Of a stretch of 19,036 nt of DNA, positions 6,911 to 14,129 are shown one piece after another. The stretch is from Lachnospiraceae bacterium (GTDB lineage Bacteria > Bacillota_A > Clostridia > Lachnospirales > Lachnospiraceae): NCBI GenBank assembly GCA_024684065.1, contig JAIKXO010000026.1, positions 1 through 19,036 of the forward strand, in the 5' to 3' direction. The first letter of the stretch is position 1. The number at the start of each line of letters is the position of its first letter. The position numbers and the translations under genes were made by a program. The notes below the pieces were generated by a model that saw only the letters and a list, made by a program, of their open reading frames with translations, ran no database searches and was not told the origin of the DNA.

Positions 6911-9667
6911 ATGGCAAATATAAAAAAAATCAGCGAATTGTTTCCATATAAATATATAGATAATAACAAAGAGTTATGGATACAGCTACGAAGTTTCGAT
7001 AAAATTCATGTTTCATTTATAGACAATCTCCCGGCAGATAAAAATGGCGATAAAGCAGGAGAATGGCTTAAAGGATCTCCGGATACAGATGCCTGTGACT
7101 TTATCAGGAATTGTTTTAAAGAATACGATATCAATTTATCTTCATTAGAAATCGGCAACGATATACATTTATCATTTTTTAATTATTATTACTGGGATAT
7201 ATTTACCCTCAATATTAAATCCAAAATTCATGATAAAAATGATATTGTTAATATCGATTTTCGTTTTAACAGAAAAACGACCATATTTGAAAGTGATAAG
7301 ATAATAACAAAAGTAACTAACGAAAGCGGAAAGCCGATCAATACTTTTGGCAATAACGGCACTCTGGAGCTTTATTCCCCGGATCTTGATTTTAATGAAA
7401 CATTCAAATCCCTACTCATGTATTTATCTTTTTATTATAATCACGACAGCAGGAATTCTGATATTTTTTATAAAGCGATCGAACAGGCAAAACCGGAAAG
7501 TCTGTTTAAAAATATACCGAAATGGCCTAAGACGTATTTCAGAAACTTTAACGGTTACGAGTTTATCATTGTCGGTAAAGGTTATAAAGGTATCAATAAT
7601 AATGATGACACAAAAGAGTTTTGTATTCCGGGCATTGACGCCGTACCTGATTTGTTATTTGCCGTTAGCAAAAACCTGATAGTTTTAACAGGAAAAAAAA
7701 TAAATTCGAAAAAAGAAAGCATATTATCATCAGTATATGATGATTGTATTCATAATATTCAAGACTGGGACTGGAGATTTCGAAATGCGATCACAAACGC
7801 GATGGTGATCCACGCCGTTAACTATAAACTGGGACTGAAAATTCAGAAATTGATCTATGTAAAATATTCCAGCGGAAATATAGCTTTCGTTAATTATTTA
7901 TTAAATACCGACCGTATACATTCAATCAATTCCAGGATCGAAGGAAAACTGGATTTACCTAAGAAACTTTCACCATCAGATGATCTCCTGTCTTATCTGT
8001 CCAGAATACGACCTTCTAATTCTGACATTTACGGACATTACCATGCTCTTTATACGCAGGAGGGGGACAACACAAAATCTCCCGATTATCTGCCGACAGT
8101 TCTCTTTTCTTATCTGTTTGCCAAATCAAAAACAAATGACAGTTTCGAACAGTTTATATATTATTGGATGTCTATGGCTTCACTGATCAATTATTATGAT
8201 GACAGTAAAAAGGGCGATATAACCATACACACATCAGATTTGATGGGCTTATACAATACTGTAGTTAAAATCGGATTACTTACCGATGATTCTCCGAAAC
8301 GCAGGAAATTCTTTGCTCTGACTGAAACGGACTCATTTAAGTTAGAAGACACTTTATATGACTTTATAAAAAATAGACCCTACGTTTTTTTTAGATGCCA
8401 ATTTTTTAAAGATTATATTTCATGTCTGAAAGAATCGGTCAGGAAACAACCTTTAAAATGGCTCAAAGAACTGAAAATTGATTTCATCAAAAATGCACTA
8501 CATCTGATGAGTATCATAGACAGTATTGATCTGCCGGTCACTGAAGAATGGGACGATCTGGTTAAACATATATACGATTTTAACGAAACAATAAAAGAAC
8601 TTAAACAAACAGCCTTTAAGAATGATAATAAGAATGCTGATTATATTAGAAACTTAGAGGACAACTACGGCAAAGACTGGGTGAGCCAATATTATAATCA
8701 AATAGACATTATCGGGAATAAGATCAGTGTTATGAGCAATACATATAAATCCAGCGAGACGATCCGGTGTTTATTTTACACGGGATATACCAAATCAAAC
8801 AGCAGTTCTAAAAAAGAACAGATTTCCGCTCTTAATACATGGATCGATGAAATCAAACAGGCAGACATAAGTAGTAATCCTGAAAATTTAAAAAATATTA
8901 AATTACCTGGGATCTACAAAATAATACAAACTATAAAATTGTTTTACGGAGTTTCTGACAACGGTGATCAGGAAAAATTATATTTTATTAACTGCCTGAA
9001 AGAAGATATCGATTTTCTGACCAAAAACAAAAAAACACCTGAACTGTTCAATAACAATGAAGCAAATATATTGAACTGGTTAAAAAATCTGACCAAAGAC
9101 AGGACAGATTGTATATTAAGGGTCTTGGCCAATTGTCTTTTTTATTTAAACAAAAATGAGGAAGACATTATTATAGAAGCCAGCAAATCAATTAATAAAG
9201 AGGATGAATACGATGAGACAGAAAAAACATTCCAGATAATCGAAGCATTCAATAATATCACCGAAAGAAAGAAAAGTTCAGGTACCGACACCGAAAGATA
9301 TTACTATAATATGCTGCAATCATTTTATTTGTTCAGGTGGGCTCATGATATTGAATCCTGTAATTTTGGTAATTATTCATTTAAGATTCCTGATAAGAAA
9401 GAAAATGAAACAGCTGAAAAAAGGATATTCAGAACATTTTTACTACAATTACCATACATGTACAGAAACAAATATTTCCATACCTCAAGGCTTTTACCCA
9501 TTATCAGGGTAGGCAGTGATCCCAACGAGGTAATATTAAAAATGTATTCCGCAGCCATGAGAGAATGGTTAGACAGTAATCTGTTTTCTTTATTGGAGAA
9601 TGAAGCGGCAAAACAAAAAAACAAGACATATAAAAATCCGTATAAGTCAATAAAGCTTAAGGGATAA
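6911..9667 (+). CDS. AT-rich large protein with C-terminal RNxxxH motif (possible HEPN effector)
   Basis: 918 residues, no overall family recognised. The protein is rich in Asn, Lys, Ile, Tyr and Asp, and its DNA is clearly more AT-rich than the flanking genes, with heavy use of ATA, AAA, AAT and TTT. This suggests recent acquisition from a low-GC source. The N-terminal ~160 residues look beta-rich; from about residue 280 on it looks mostly helical. Near the end, a hydrophobic helix leads into MYRNKYFHTSRL, where Arg852-Asn853-(x)3-His857 fits the R(N)xxxH signature of HEPN ribonucleases. A further helix (VILKMYSAAMREWL) follows, as expected for that fold. No signal peptide or membrane segment is seen. 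It is divergent from the Clp-FtsH operon and convergent with the DUF3800 gene, 14 bases away. It may be an RNase effector or a large sensor protein; the HEPN reading rests on one motif. Confidence 0.85.
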   Translation: MANIKKISELFPYKYIDNNKELWIQLRSFDKIHVSFIDNLPADKNGDKAGEWLKGSPDTDACDFIRNCFKEYDINLSSLEIGNDIHLSFFNYYYWDIFTLNIKSKIHDKNDIVNIDFRFNRKTTIFESDKIITKVTNESGKPINTFGNNGTLELYSPDLDFNETFKSLLMYLSFYYNHDSRNSDIFYKAIEQAKPESLFKNIPKWPKTYFRNFNGYEFIIVGKGYKGINNNDDTKEFCIPGIDAVPDLLFAVSKNLIVLTGKKINSKKESILSSVYDDCIHNIQDWDWRFRNAITNAMVIHAVNYKLGLKIQKLIYVKYSSGNIAFVNYLLNTDRIHSINSRIEGKLDLPKKLSPSDDLLSYLSRIRPSNSDIYGHYHALYTQEGDNTKSPDYLPTVLFSYLFAKSKTNDSFEQFIYYWMSMASLINYYDDSKKGDITIHTSDLMGLYNTVVKIGLLTDDSPKRRKFFALTETDSFKLEDTLYDFIKNRPYVFFRCQFFKDYISCLKESVRKQPLKWLKELKIDFIKNALHLMSIIDSIDLPVTEEWDDLVKHIYDFNETIKELKQTAFKNDNKNADYIRNLEDNYGKDWVSQYYNQIDIIGNKISVMSNTYKSSETIRCLFYTGYTKSNSSSKKEQISALNTWIDEIKQADISSNPENLKNIKLPGIYKIIQTIKLFYGVSDNGDQEKLYFINCLKEDIDFLTKNKKTPELFNNNEANILNWLKNLTKDRTDCILRVLANCLFYLNKNEEDIIIEASKSINKEDEYDETEKTFQIIEAFNNITERKKSSGTDTERYYYNMLQSFYLFRWAHDIESCNFGNYSFKIPDKKENETAEKRIFRTFLLQLPYMYRNKYFHTSRLLPIIRVGSDPNEVILKMYSAAMREWLDSNLFSLLENEAAKQKNKTYKNPYKSIKLKG

Positions 9668-9681
9668 TACGTCCCGCATGA

Positions 9682-12096
9682 TCAGTCATACATGTACCTG
9701 AATTTTTCCCGGATATACCGCACCTTTTTCTCCTTGTCCGTAAATGTTTTCTCCGAATTCAGCTCTTTGAAAAACAAGGGGAAATGGTCGTTCAGCTTGT
9801 CTGTTATAATATCGAAAATTCTGTTTTCCTCTGATGTATTTTTCATTTCATGATATAGCCTGGCAAGGCTCATCAATGAAATGACATCGACCAGATTATC
9901 GCCGCACCCGGAGGATAATTCCGTGATCCGTTGACAGAACTCATCCGTTTTTTCGGAATCGTTTACTCTGTCTGCAAGAAGCCAGAGGTATTTATATATT
10001 ATTTCCCAGGGATGGGCCTGCCTTTCCGTTTTATTAACGGCCTCTTCCCATGCTTTGATGTCCTCCCAGACACTCCTGACATCATTAGTGCTTCCGAAAA
10101 AACAGAGCCCCTTCAGAAAAAGATACATGGCATAGTTCCCGTTCACGGTTCCCTTTCCTGCCATTTCCAGGATTGCGTCTAAATGGTTTTTATAAGTCTT
10201 TACATCAGCGCTTCCGCAGTATAAAGCCATCTGTTTAAGATAGCCTATCCTATTTTCCGAATCTATCAGATGATGAAGATAATACGATTCTGTTCTCTTT
10301 CTGCTGTCGTCCTTACTGTCAAACAGGCTTAACGCCGATTGAAAATATATCTGAGCGCTGTCTTCCTCTCCCATAAATGAAGCACACTGTCCCGCAAGGC
10401 TGTATGTTTCAGCAAGCAGACGTTTTCCGAAAAACAGTTTATCACCGTCTTCAAACCCGGCTTTGAACACATCATATATTCTCTGAAGCAGGTCGATCGA
10501 AGTCCCCATGATACGGACTGCTTTTCCATAATCGAAAGCATCACATAAGGATGTTGCATACTGATTTCGCATCATGATGTAATCATCAATATTTACGGCA
10601 TCCGCATATTTCACACATTCTTCATAATAAATTTCAGCTCTTTGGGGATCCCCTTTATGCGAATATGCTTTAAGACCGATATCGTTTATGTAAAACCTGA
10701 GAGCATTTACAAAATATGAATCTTTAAGCAGTGCACAGGATTTTTCCAATACGGTAAATATATAAAATGCTTCTTCGGGATTAAGCCGGTTAGTCAGATA
10801 TGCATTTCTAAGCTCCTGAACCGCTGTATAAACCGCAGAGGTTTTTTCTCCGCTCCCCGGATTTTCCATAATACGGTCTGTAACAGCTTTTTCAATAAAG
10901 GGGATCCATTTCTCCCGGTAGAATTCTGACTCTTTGGTTTCACTTGCCATGATCTTAAATGCATAACGTAAAGAATCGTAAAACTCTTCCGTTTCCAAAG
11001 CACGGAGTGACTTTTTAAGAAGCTCATCGGCTTCATCATAGGAAAAGATAAGATTGTCTTCTCCTGTCAGCCTGAAAGCCCTGTTATTGATTTCTCTGAT
11101 ATCATTCTCGGTTATTTCGGAACGCTCATTCTCTTTCACATAAGATAACTGTGAACAGACAGAGTCAGCCAGATACAAAAAGATTTTTCCGGAGAACTTC
11201 GTTTCTTTTTTTCCGTAACCAACGGAAATCATATTCATAGAGTGTATCTGAATGCTCTTTTTACCGTCTGCGATCATCTGTTCAGATAATATCGTCCGAA
11301 ATACATCCGCATTCAAAAGGCTGAAATGAACCCTGTCAATTTCCTTTGTAAATGCATTCTTATCCGTGCTTTTTTCAATAAATCCCTGCTCCAAATATAC
11401 GTTCTTGGCATCCTCATCAATATCGGGACTTTCTCTTTTTGCTATATCCAGCTTAAATTTACCGGCCTCAGGGAAATAAGGATTATGAAAAATAAAGTGC
11501 TCAACAGCCTCGGAAACCATGTGAAAATAAATATTTGAAGCTATGCCGTCACGGAAAAAATCACCGATCTCGCTTTTAAGAAGAGCCTGTTTTCCTTTAG
11601 TACTTTTTACTATGGCACAGATATAATATTTTCCTTTCCTCACGGGAAGAGCGGCTCCTTTTTTATCGCACAGATCCCTGCTTTTGTATGTCCCCTTTTT
11701 TAAAAATTCCGGCAGAGTAGTACTGACCTCTTTCTTTACCTTCCCGACATTTTCATTATCTCTGTTCTTACCATAATGAAGATCCTCCGGAAAATTCCCG
11801 TTAACGGAATGAACAGCCGCTCTGTAATAAGCTTCTATACGCTTCCTTTCGGCATCTTCATCCCCGTCCGAATCCTGATCGTCGTATATCACACCGCCTA
11901 TAAGTGTAAATTTACTTCTTCCGGACGGATCTTTAGGGAAGCGCTGATTAAAGCGCTTCCCTGCGCCGGACGCACAGGGCGAAACCCCTTCCTCTGTGCG
12001 TCCGTGCGCATCGTTTGCTAAGGAAACGCATTTTTTCAGCGTTTCCTTAGCTGTATTTTCAAAATCACCCGCTTCATCAAGTGCCAGTATCAACAT
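9682..12096 (-). CDS. DUF3800-like putative nuclease fused to TPR-like helical repeats
   Basis: 804 residues. The N-terminus LALDEAGDF (residues 4-12), then FTLIGGVIYDD (63-73) and FLYLADSVCSQL (306-317) match the three landmarks of DUF3800. That family is predicted to be RNase H-like, with Asp7, Asp11 and Asp311 as likely metal ligands. Between the first two landmarks about 50 residues intervene instead of a few. Thirty-nine of these codons are exactly a three-hairpin DNA repeat (11935-12051), which keeps the frame. Residues about 420-770 form paired helices of TPR type (for example AEIYYEECVKYADA, AQIYFQSALSLF), suited to protein binding. The protein is cytosolic by appearance. The ATG at 12096 has AAGGA eight bases upstream. 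The gene has its own promoter (12244-12271) and a structured leader. DUF3800 proteins often sit in defence neighbourhoods, but no activity is proven for this form. Confidence 0.85.
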   Translation of the reverse strand: MLILALDEAGDFENTAKETLKKCVSLANDAHGRTEEGVSPCASGAGKRFNQRFPKDPSGRSKFTLIGGVIYDDQDSDGDEDAERKRIEAYYRAAVHSVNGNFPEDLHYGKNRDNENVGKVKKEVSTTLPEFLKKGTYKSRDLCDKKGAALPVRKGKYYICAIVKSTKGKQALLKSEIGDFFRDGIASNIYFHMVSEAVEHFIFHNPYFPEAGKFKLDIAKRESPDIDEDAKNVYLEQGFIEKSTDKNAFTKEIDRVHFSLLNADVFRTILSEQMIADGKKSIQIHSMNMISVGYGKKETKFSGKIFLYLADSVCSQLSYVKENERSEITENDIREINNRAFRLTGEDNLIFSYDEADELLKKSLRALETEEFYDSLRYAFKIMASETKESEFYREKWIPFIEKAVTDRIMENPGSGEKTSAVYTAVQELRNAYLTNRLNPEEAFYIFTVLEKSCALLKDSYFVNALRFYINDIGLKAYSHKGDPQRAEIYYEECVKYADAVNIDDYIMMRNQYATSLCDAFDYGKAVRIMGTSIDLLQRIYDVFKAGFEDGDKLFFGKRLLAETYSLAGQCASFMGEEDSAQIYFQSALSLFDSKDDSRKRTESYYLHHLIDSENRIGYLKQMALYCGSADVKTYKNHLDAILEMAGKGTVNGNYAMYLFLKGLCFFGSTNDVRSVWEDIKAWEEAVNKTERQAHPWEIIYKYLWLLADRVNDSEKTDEFCQRITELSSGCGDNLVDVISLMSLARLYHEMKNTSEENRIFDIITDKLNDHFPLFFKELNSEKTFTDKEKKVRYIREKFRYMYD
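11935..12051 (+). repeat. three-hairpin palindromic repeat element, copy B (inside a coding sequence)
   Basis: 117 bases with three perfect stem-loops: 11935-11945/11952-11962 (11-bp arms), 11967-11977/11994-12004 (11-bp arms, extended by GCGC/GCGC with one bulged base) and 12017-12029/12039-12051 (13-bp arms). The length is 39 codons exactly, so the host DUF3800 gene stays in frame and gains residues from about 16 to 54. It is homologous to copy A at 1474-1615 in opposite orientation. It behaves like the palindromic elements known to insert into genes in Rickettsia, but no family name can be assigned from sequence alone. Confidence 0.75.
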
Positions 12097-12136
12097 CTCT
12101 GTTTTCCTTCGTCCTTCCGATTATCCAACTGCTCTG

Positions 12137-12207
12137 TATGCCGGCAGACACAGCTTTTCTGACAAATCAAAGCCGGCATAAACTGTTCATTATGTCGACT
12201 TTGATTT
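12137..12207 (-). promoter_or_regulatory. predicted H-type pseudoknot in the 5' leader of the DUF3800 gene
   Basis: On the minus-strand RNA, AAAUCAAAG (12207-12199) can pair with CUUUGAUUU (12172-12164), and UAUGCCGGC (12180-12172) can pair with GCCGGCAUA (12145-12137). The four arms interleave in the order of an H-type pseudoknot. The junction is of zero length (one shared base) and the two loops are 18 nt each. Alternatively the two hairpins exclude each other and act as a switch. The structure ends 40 bases before the ATG. No uridine run follows, so translation control or RNA stability is likelier than attenuation. Confidence 0.5.
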
Positions 12208-12243
12208 CAGTTATTACCGGTACAGCTTTTATTCTTATATAGT

Positions 12244-12271
12244 ATTCTAATGCATTATCAGATCAAGTCAA
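12244..12271 (-). promoter_or_regulatory. promoter of the DUF3800-TPR gene
   Basis: Read on the minus strand: TTGACT (12271-12266), 16 bases, TAGAAT (12249-12244). Transcription would begin near 12237, giving a leader of about 140 bases that contains the predicted pseudoknot. Confidence 0.6.
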
Positions 12272-12299
12272 CTTTTTCCGGAATGTTTCCCGGCTTTTT

Positions 12300-12313
12300 C
12301 CCGGCCGGCCGGG
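12300..12313. other. 14-bp perfect GC palindrome
   Basis: CCCGGCCGGCCGGG sits just after the stop of the alpha-CTD-like gene and upstream of the DUF3800 promoter. It may contribute to transcription termination of the ClpX-like operon, but no uridine run follows on the minus strand. Confidence 0.3.
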
Positions 12314-12317
12314 CAGT

Positions 12318-12941
12318 TCACGGTTTTTGTTTATTCCCGGTCACTTTCCTGATTTTTTTGAGACCCTTCCGGTCAATGCCCTCTATAGCCAGTAATTCCT
12401 TGTCAGACATCGACTCAAGCTGCTCCTTTGAACTGATACCCGCATTATACAGGCAATTTGAGATTTTTTCAGGCATGTCTTTTAAAAATGCTGTGTCAGA
12501 GAACCTGTCAGTATCACAGTCGTCCTCGAACCATTCATCTTCGTAATCGCTGATCTCAATGGAATCATCATATTCATCTGCTGACAGTATATCTCCCGAC
12601 ATGTCTTCCTCATCTTCCGAAAGACCCTCCGTTTCCGGCAGAAGATCCGAACAGAGGATAAATCTTGTCATTCTTGACAACAGGAGAAACACATTCTCTT
12701 CTGCTTTTTTATCGTAGAACAAAGTGCTGACGGTTTTTATTCTATCAAGAAGAGCAGCATAGTCTTCATCAGACAGGTCATTAAAGTCCCCCTCTTTCGC
12801 GGCTGCAGCAAAATCATATCCTACATTTCTCACCTTAAGGCTCTGGGCATAGGTATACAGAACGTTATCATCCTCATTGCTCTCCTTGTCAAGAAAAGCA
12901 TCTGTTATCCGCCCTTTTTCGTATGTAATGTCAAAATGCAT
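12318..12941 (-). CDS. acidic protein with C-terminal alpha-CTD-like helix-hairpin-helix domain
   Basis: 207 residues from the chosen ATG at 12941. A frame open to 12974 exists, but AAGGAGG at 12957-12951 sits nine bases before 12941, so the internal start is preferred. Residues 1-100 form an alpha/beta segment of no recognised family. Residues 105-150 are strongly acidic. Residues 153-203 (ISNCLYNAGISSKEQLESMS, then LLAIEGIDRKGLKKIRKV) closely resemble the C-terminal domain of the RNA polymerase alpha subunit, a helix-hairpin-helix fold that binds DNA or activators. The start lies within the last codons of the ClpX-like gene (11-base overlap), so the products are made together. It might deliver substrates to, or anchor, that ATPase, or touch DNA through the CTD-like part. 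Function unknown; the fold of the last 50 residues is fairly secure. Confidence 0.8.
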   Translation of the reverse strand: MHFDITYEKGRITDAFLDKESNEDDNVLYTYAQSLKVRNVGYDFAAAAKEGDFNDLSDEDYAALLDRIKTVSTLFYDKKAEENVFLLLSRMTRFILCSDLLPETEGLSEDEEDMSGDILSADEYDDSIEISDYEDEWFEDDCDTDRFSDTAFLKDMPEKISNCLYNAGISSKEQLESMSDKELLAIEGIDRKGLKKIRKVTGNKQKP

Positions 12942-13938
12942 TGCTCTTCTCCTCCTTTTTGATGTATTCCTCAAAGATTCTGTTGTCCATTATTTCCATC
13001 AGCCGTGACCTCGCGTTTCGGATCCCAAGCCCGGATTCATAGGCCTGTCTTGCTATGTCATCGAATTCGGCGTCAGACAGCTCCAGCTTATGCCCGTAAC
13101 GCTCCTCCACCTGTCTTACGGGCGACCCTTCGTGTTCTTTTATAAGATATTTATAATCCTCAAGCGTAAGAGGGCGGATATTGGTGATACGCATTACGCG
13201 GGATGCAAGCTCCGGTATAAGGCCGAAATCTATAATGTCCTGCATTGTCAGCTCGTTTTCGAAGCTTTTCACCTCATATCTGGCGCTCCCGAATCCAAGC
13301 CCCGTACTGCTCTCCCTTCTTGCTATATTCCCGGCGCATTTGGCAAAGGAGCCGCACAGAACGAAAGTCATGCCATTAGTGTTTATCTGTATTTCCCCGG
13401 AGGATTTTTTCAGGCTGACATTCTCTCCTTCGATAAGCTTAAGGAACTCGCTCTGAATCTTTTCGGAATAATTCTCACCCTGGGAATTGTGAGACGGGGC
13501 TACACACTTGTCAAACTCATCGAATACGATGATATAGTCCGGAGAATTGGGATCGACCCTGTCAAGGAAGCTTGTGACTTTGTTTTCCCCCTTCCAGCCT
13601 TCCGCGGTAAGAGAAGATGAATTGACTATCAGGATCTTTTCGTATATCGACATCAGGTTCTGCCATACATAGGTTTTTCCGCACCCTGACGGTCCGCATA
13701 CTATACTGCACGAATTACGGCCGGTCACATGATTGAAGAGTATCATAGACGCATCTCTGCAGTATTTATCCTGTTTATATACCTTCTTCAGCAAGTACCT
13801 GTATATCTCGGTTGGGTCAGAAAGGTTTATGTCCTGCTGTTTTCTGTAGCCCGGTACAAAGCCCTCCTCGTAGAAAAGGGGCGTCCTGTTCCGTAAACTC
13901 CTGTCCGATATGCTGCTGCCGTTATTATATTTTGCCAT
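12931..13938 (-). CDS. ClpX-like AAA+ ATPase lacking the zinc-binding domain
   Basis: 335 residues from the ATG at 13938, chosen because AGGAGG (13950-13945) is six bases upstream and a good promoter places the transcript start near 13962. Visible motifs are Walker A GPSGCGKT (82-89), a ClpX-type pore loop GWKG (114-117) and Walker B IIVFDEFDKC (136-145). LGFG (214-217) stands where ClpX has the IGF loop that docks ClpP. The arginine finger is at LIPELASRV (Arg248) and sensor II at GLGIRNARSRL (303-313). True ClpX is about 415-430 residues with an N-terminal zinc module; here about 40 unrelated residues replace it. It should unfold proteins with ATP and, if the LGF loop works, feed the host ClpP. 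The downstream alpha-CTD-like gene overlaps it. It could be a specialised unfoldase with a dedicated adaptor. Confidence 0.9.
   Translation of the reverse strand: MAKYNNGSSISDRSLRNRTPLFYEEGFVPGYRKQQDINLSDPTEIYRYLLKKVYKQDKYCRDASMILFNHVTGRNSCSIVCGPSGCGKTYVWQNLMSIYEKILIVNSSSLTAEGWKGENKVTSFLDRVDPNSPDYIIVFDEFDKCVAPSHNSQGENYSEKIQSEFLKLIEGENVSLKKSSGEIQINTNGMTFVLCGSFAKCAGNIARRESSTGLGFGSARYEVKSFENELTMQDIIDFGLIPELASRVMRITNIRPLTLEDYKYLIKEHEGSPVRQVEERYGHKLELSDAEFDDIARQAYESGLGIRNARSRLMEIMDNRIFEEYIKKEEKSNAF
12951..12957 (-). promoter_or_regulatory. ribosome binding site fixing the start of the alpha-CTD-like gene
   Basis: AAGGAGG on the minus strand, nine bases before the ATG at 12941, inside the end of the ClpX-like gene. 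It supports reinitiation at 12941 rather than the upstream ATG at 12974. Confidence 0.75.
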
Positions 13939-13944
13939 GTGCTT

Positions 13945-13950
13945 CCTCCT
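13945..13950 (-). promoter_or_regulatory. ribosome binding site fixing the start of the ClpX-like gene
   Basis: AGGAGG on the minus strand, six bases before the ATG at 13938. The alternative ATG at 13962 coincides with the predicted transcript start and so cannot be used well. Confidence 0.8.
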
Positions 13951-13968
13951 CTCTGAGAACATGGTCTT

Positions 13969-13997
13969 ATTCTATAGCGGCGATAATGCCTTTTCAA
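13969..13997 (-). promoter_or_regulatory. promoter of the ClpX-like operon
   Basis: Read on the minus strand: TTGAAA (13997-13992), 17 bases, TAGAAT (13974-13969). Both boxes match the consensus at five of six positions. The predicted start is near 13962, giving a 24-base leader. Confidence 0.65.
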
Positions 13998-14036
13998 TCA
14001 ACCGGCGGTTTACTTCATTCAGTCTTAAGCCGGCAT

Positions 14037-14067
14037 AAAAAAACTGCGCCGACACTCGTCAGCACAG
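14037..14067 (-). terminator. Rho-independent terminator behind the MmcQ-MGMT gene
   Basis: On the minus strand, CTGTGCTGAC (14067-14058) pairs with GTCGGCGCAG (14053-14044) across a four-base loop, with two G·U pairs. Seven T residues follow immediately. It lies 62 bases past the stop codon at 14130 and ahead of the ClpX-like operon promoter. Confidence 0.85.
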
Positions 14068-14129
14068 CTTTATATCAGACCGGAGCTGCTTTTTTTGTAA
14101 ACATTCCGCAAAAATACGGAAGCCATGTT

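Noticed and set aside
12941..12974. Earlier start (MRNTSKRRRRA...) for the alpha-CTD-like protein
   Set aside because: The ribosome site AAGGAGG at 12951-12957 lies downstream of that ATG and serves the start at 12941.
14020..14040. TTTATGCCGGCTT shared between the spacer near 14025-14037 and the pseudoknot leader near 12170-12183
   Set aside because: Only 13 bases are shared; no wider similarity, no shared structure and too short to call a repeat family.
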